The translations under genes were made by a program, and so were the position numbers. A stretch of 23,781 bases of DNA from a virus: IMG/VR virus record IMGVR_UViG_3300025101_000190, positions 1 through 23,781 of that record; one strand, given 5' to 3'. This document shows positions 21,472 to 23,781 of this stretch, piece by piece (the first letter of the stretch is position 1; each line of letters begins with the position of its first letter). The notes under the pieces are model-generated. The model saw nothing but the letters and a program-made list of their open reading frames with translations. It did not search any database and was not told the DNA's origin.

Positions 21472-23275
21472 ACCAATTATTTATCCAATTACTTTTTCTT
21501 TGTATAGATCTTCTTTTGCTTTGTTTTTGATCTGATATTTGATTATTTTCTATATATTGCTCAATTCTTTCATAATTAGGTTGGATAATATGTAAAGCAG
21601 AAACAGCGTAAACAAAAGTATCTAGTGCCTCATTTCTTTGTGTTTTTTTAACCCAAACTAATTTTTTTTGTCCTTGACTAAATTTAGTAATTCTTTTTTC
21701 TGATGTAAGTTGTTTAAAATATTCTTCATCTACATGGTTGGGAAAATGTATAACTGTTTCTTCTGCTTGTAATCTTGAATAAATAAATTCTTTGCCTGTA
21801 TCTGATCCTACTGGGTATAACACAAATCTTTCTCTGCCTATAAAAGAAGGTCTACCTGCTATTGGTTTATTTGCTTGAGATTGACCTTTAATAGCAAAAA
21901 CTTTACGTGCTTTTCTTTGATCACAAAAAACATAAACTTGCTGTGTATGATGACCACCTGAGTCGATACAAGTACAAGCTATTCTTAGCTTTTTATTATC
22001 TTCTCTTTTATATCTATATCTAAGATAAGTATCAAGATCCTGCCAAACATGATTAGAAGAAGGATCACCGTAAAAAATTTGATAGTCAATAACCCATGCT
22101 TCGTTATTATGTCCCCAACCTATAACTTGTGCTTCTAGTCTATCGTTTTGCACATCAACTCCGCATGTAATCACTAAAACTTCGTTAGGTATTTCTATAT
22201 TGTCATATTGCTCCCTTTTTTCTAGTAGCGCATTGTATTCGATACTTTCGCCAGGATCATCGAATGATTTTCCTAGAGCTGTATTAACCCATGTCCTTAA
22301 CATTTCAGGTTGGCTTTTAACAGCGTAAAAATCTATTGCCATATCTTTCCATTTTCTCCAAGGGCTATACAATTCAGAAATATGAAAGCCGGCTGTTTTT
22401 TTTGTTTGTTCTTTAGCTATCCAAACTCCTTTCAATAACATGTTTTGTTTTTCTTCTTCAGGTATTACTTCTTCACAGAATTTACAGTGATATTTTGCAG
22501 TTTCTGGTTTACCACTTTCCCACCTTACATATTCCCACTCTAATACTTGAAACTCTTTGCAATGAGGACACGGAACATGATAATACCTTTGATCAGACTC
22601 TTCAAAAGCGGTTTCTATTCTTGATATTGATTTTATTGTTGGCGTACTTGTAATAAATACTTTTCTATTCCAAAAAGTTGTAGTACGTTTCATCGCTAAG
22701 GAAATAGGATCTCCTTCTGTTCCTGCAGATGCGTCATATCTGTCTACCTCGTCACATAATAAAATACGTATAGGTCTTGAAGCTAAACCAGCTGCTGAAT
22801 TAGATCCAACTATATTTATATTTCCGCCTGGAAATTGTTTTGATAATACTGTATTGCTACTATCTTTACTTCTTGGATCTTTAACTTTTTTCCTAAGTCC
22901 ATCACAATCACGGATCATATTAGCAAGTCTATCTTTTGACCATGCTTGTGCCATTTGTAATGTAGGTTGCAAAACTAGAATAGGCGATGGGTCCTGATCT
23001 ATATAATAACCTACTATATTGTTTAGTATTTCTGTAGCTCCAACTTGCGCACTTTTCATAAACACTATAGTATTTATTCTATGATCATTAACAGCGTCCA
23101 TAATACCCTTTTGGTAAGGCGCTCGAGATGTTCTCCAAATACCAGCTTCCGAAGAAGATTCAGGAGAAAGTACTCTATTTAGATCTGACCACTCAGATAC
23201 AGTAAGCTCAGGAGGTGGACTCCATATCTTTTTTATCGACGAGAGTGTTTTCTCTATATTCTTCTGGTATTCCAT
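21470..23275 (-). CDS. terL: Terminase large subunit (GpA family)
   Basis: A 601-residue DNA-packaging motor and nuclease. Residues 74-81 (KSAQVGAT) are the Walker A-like motif and ILLCDEVDRY (171-180) is Walker B. A zinc-binding pair, CPHC (236-239) and CKFC (264-267), is typical of the lambda gpA/GpA family. The RNase H-like nuclease begins at CGVDVQNDRLE (Asp374) with CIDSGG (Asp438), and a late motif is EALDTFVYAVSAL. The family cuts at cos-type ends in lambda, so a cos mechanism is likely but not shown. It overlaps the small subunit by 68 bases and lacks a strong ribosome site, suggesting coupled translation. The bidirectional terminator begins directly at its stop. Confidence 0.95.
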   Translation of the reverse strand: MEYQKNIEKTLSSIKKIWSPPPELTVSEWSDLNRVLSPESSSEAGIWRTSRAPYQKGIMDAVNDHRINTIVFMKSAQVGATEILNNIVGYYIDQDPSPILVLQPTLQMAQAWSKDRLANMIRDCDGLRKKVKDPRSKDSSNTVLSKQFPGGNINIVGSNSAAGLASRPIRILLCDEVDRYDASAGTEGDPISLAMKRTTTFWNRKVFITSTPTIKSISRIETAFEESDQRYYHVPCPHCKEFQVLEWEYVRWESGKPETAKYHCKFCEEVIPEEEKQNMLLKGVWIAKEQTKKTAGFHISELYSPWRKWKDMAIDFYAVKSQPEMLRTWVNTALGKSFDDPGESIEYNALLEKREQYDNIEIPNEVLVITCGVDVQNDRLEAQVIGWGHNNEAWVIDYQIFYGDPSSNHVWQDLDTYLRYRYKREDNKKLRIACTCIDSGGHHTQQVYVFCDQRKARKVFAIKGQSQANKPIAGRPSFIGRERFVLYPVGSDTGKEFIYSRLQAEETVIHFPNHVDEEYFKQLTSEKRITKFSQGQKKLVWVKKTQRNEALDTFVYAVSALHIIQPNYERIEQYIENNQISDQKQSKRRSIQRKSNWINNW

Positions 23276-23720
23276 CTTTTGATAATTCTTCTAAAGATTC
23301 ATTAACGGCTTCTTTAATTATTTTTTCTGCATCAGCAAAATCTGTAACAGCAATAACTAGGTGAGCTATTTTATTAGGTAATCCTAACAACTTTGCACGA
23401 CAATTTGAAATGTAATTTGTCCATGTATCTGCTACTAATGATGTAGGTATAAGCTTACCTTCTAATACCTCAACATCAAGCTCGGCTTTATCTGCTTGAG
23501 CTTTAGTCAAACGAGTTTTCTCTTCTGTTATATCTCCTGATCCATCTTTGAGATGATACCTAGCTTTGTTTTGTAAAAATGCAATATATGATCTTCGACA
23601 ATGTTCTAGATCTAATGGATTGGCACCAGGTTGCGTAACAAAAACATTTTCTTTGATCAATTTTGCAACGTTTTGAGGTGTCATAAATAAATGCTCTGCT
23701 ACTTCTTTTCTAGTTGCCAT
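23208..23720 (-). CDS. terS: Terminase small subunit (Nu1-like)
   Basis: A 170-residue DNA-recognition subunit of the packaging enzyme. The N-terminus, MATRKEVAEHLFMTPQNVAK, is a winged-helix type HTH (residues about 2-22). A charged helical region (KTRLTKAQADKAELDVEVLE) follows, as in lambda Nu1 and related proteins, where it oligomerises and contacts the large subunit. It starts the structural gene order and overlaps the large-subunit gene by 68 bases. No clear ribosome site precedes the ATG within the 61 bases visible upstream. Confidence 0.88.
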   Translation of the reverse strand: MATRKEVAEHLFMTPQNVAKLIKENVFVTQPGANPLDLEHCRRSYIAFLQNKARYHLKDGSGDITEEKTRLTKAQADKAELDVEVLEGKLIPTSLVADTWTNYISNCRAKLLGLPNKIAHLVIAVTDFADAEKIIKEAVNESLEELSKDGIPEEYRENTLVDKKDMESTS

Positions 23721-23781
23721 AAGTTTATTTTAAATTCAATTTGTCTAGAGAGTGCCTAACAAAACATCGTGACGCGAAAAC
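23721..23781. other. Non-coding edge upstream of the small terminase gene
   Basis: Sixty-one bases with no gene. The last 14 bases (CGTGACGCGAAAAC) are GC-richer than most of the window. In lambda the cos site lies just upstream of Nu1, so part of a packaging site could be here, but too little is visible to support it. Confidence 0.25.

Noticed and set aside
23721-23781. Possible cos site at the right edge
   Set aside because: Only 61 bases are visible, and no palindromic nicking site or repeated terminase-binding boxes can be shown.

Overview
The window is about 23.8 kb of an AT-rich (roughly 30-33% GC by eye), tightly packed genome of a tailed phage with a lambda-like (siphovirus) structural plan. 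It carries an unusual nucleotide and DNA-modification gene cluster. No ribosomal, tRNA, transposon or CRISPR sequence is visible. Codon use, AT-richness and the tail-fibre sequence style resemble uncultured marine phages, but the host cannot be named from this sequence. Almost all genes lie on the minus strand, so reading runs from right to left.

Right to left, the layout is as follows. The small terminase (23720-23208) and a GpA-type large terminase (23275-21470) end at a bidirectional terminator (21441-21471). Two small plus-strand genes of unknown function (21038-21458) converge on the same terminator and start from a near-consensus promoter beside a set of short repeats (20950-21005). Next, on the minus strand, is a seven-gene overlapping block (20904-16255): an all-alpha NTP pyrophosphohydrolase, a DUF1599/Nmad1-like protein, a thymidylate-synthase-family enzyme, a dCMP deaminase, an SGNH-like protein with a GDSH motif, a fold-type-II PLP enzyme and an amino acid:DNA transferase-like protein. 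This looks like a pathway that makes a hydroxymethylated pyrimidine nucleotide and then decorates the base in DNA. It sits between the terminase and portal genes, where lambda has none of these functions.

The morphogenesis block follows in almost exact lambda order: gpW-like connector, portal, a fused protease-scaffold-major capsid protein with its own internal ribosome site before the scaffold/capsid part, an intrinsic terminator or attenuator, a small protein, two tandem paralogous FII-like connectors, a gpU-like terminator protein, a 49-residue gene, the tail tube protein, a tail assembly chaperone with a -1 frameshift extension (the lambda G/GT arrangement), the tape measure, two minor tail proteins, a lambda J-like tip protein, a tail assembly chaperone-like small protein and a large tail fibre. 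The fibre runs off the left edge just after its C-terminal S74 self-cleaving chaperone begins.

Many structural genes are joined by TAATG or ATGA stop/start overlaps, which suggests translational coupling. GATC is strikingly over-represented in the stretches I counted. The most interesting items are the putative base-hypermodification cluster, the protease-scaffold-capsid fusion with an internal start, the frameshift site with its matching downstream hairpin, and the repeat-bearing divergent promoter region.
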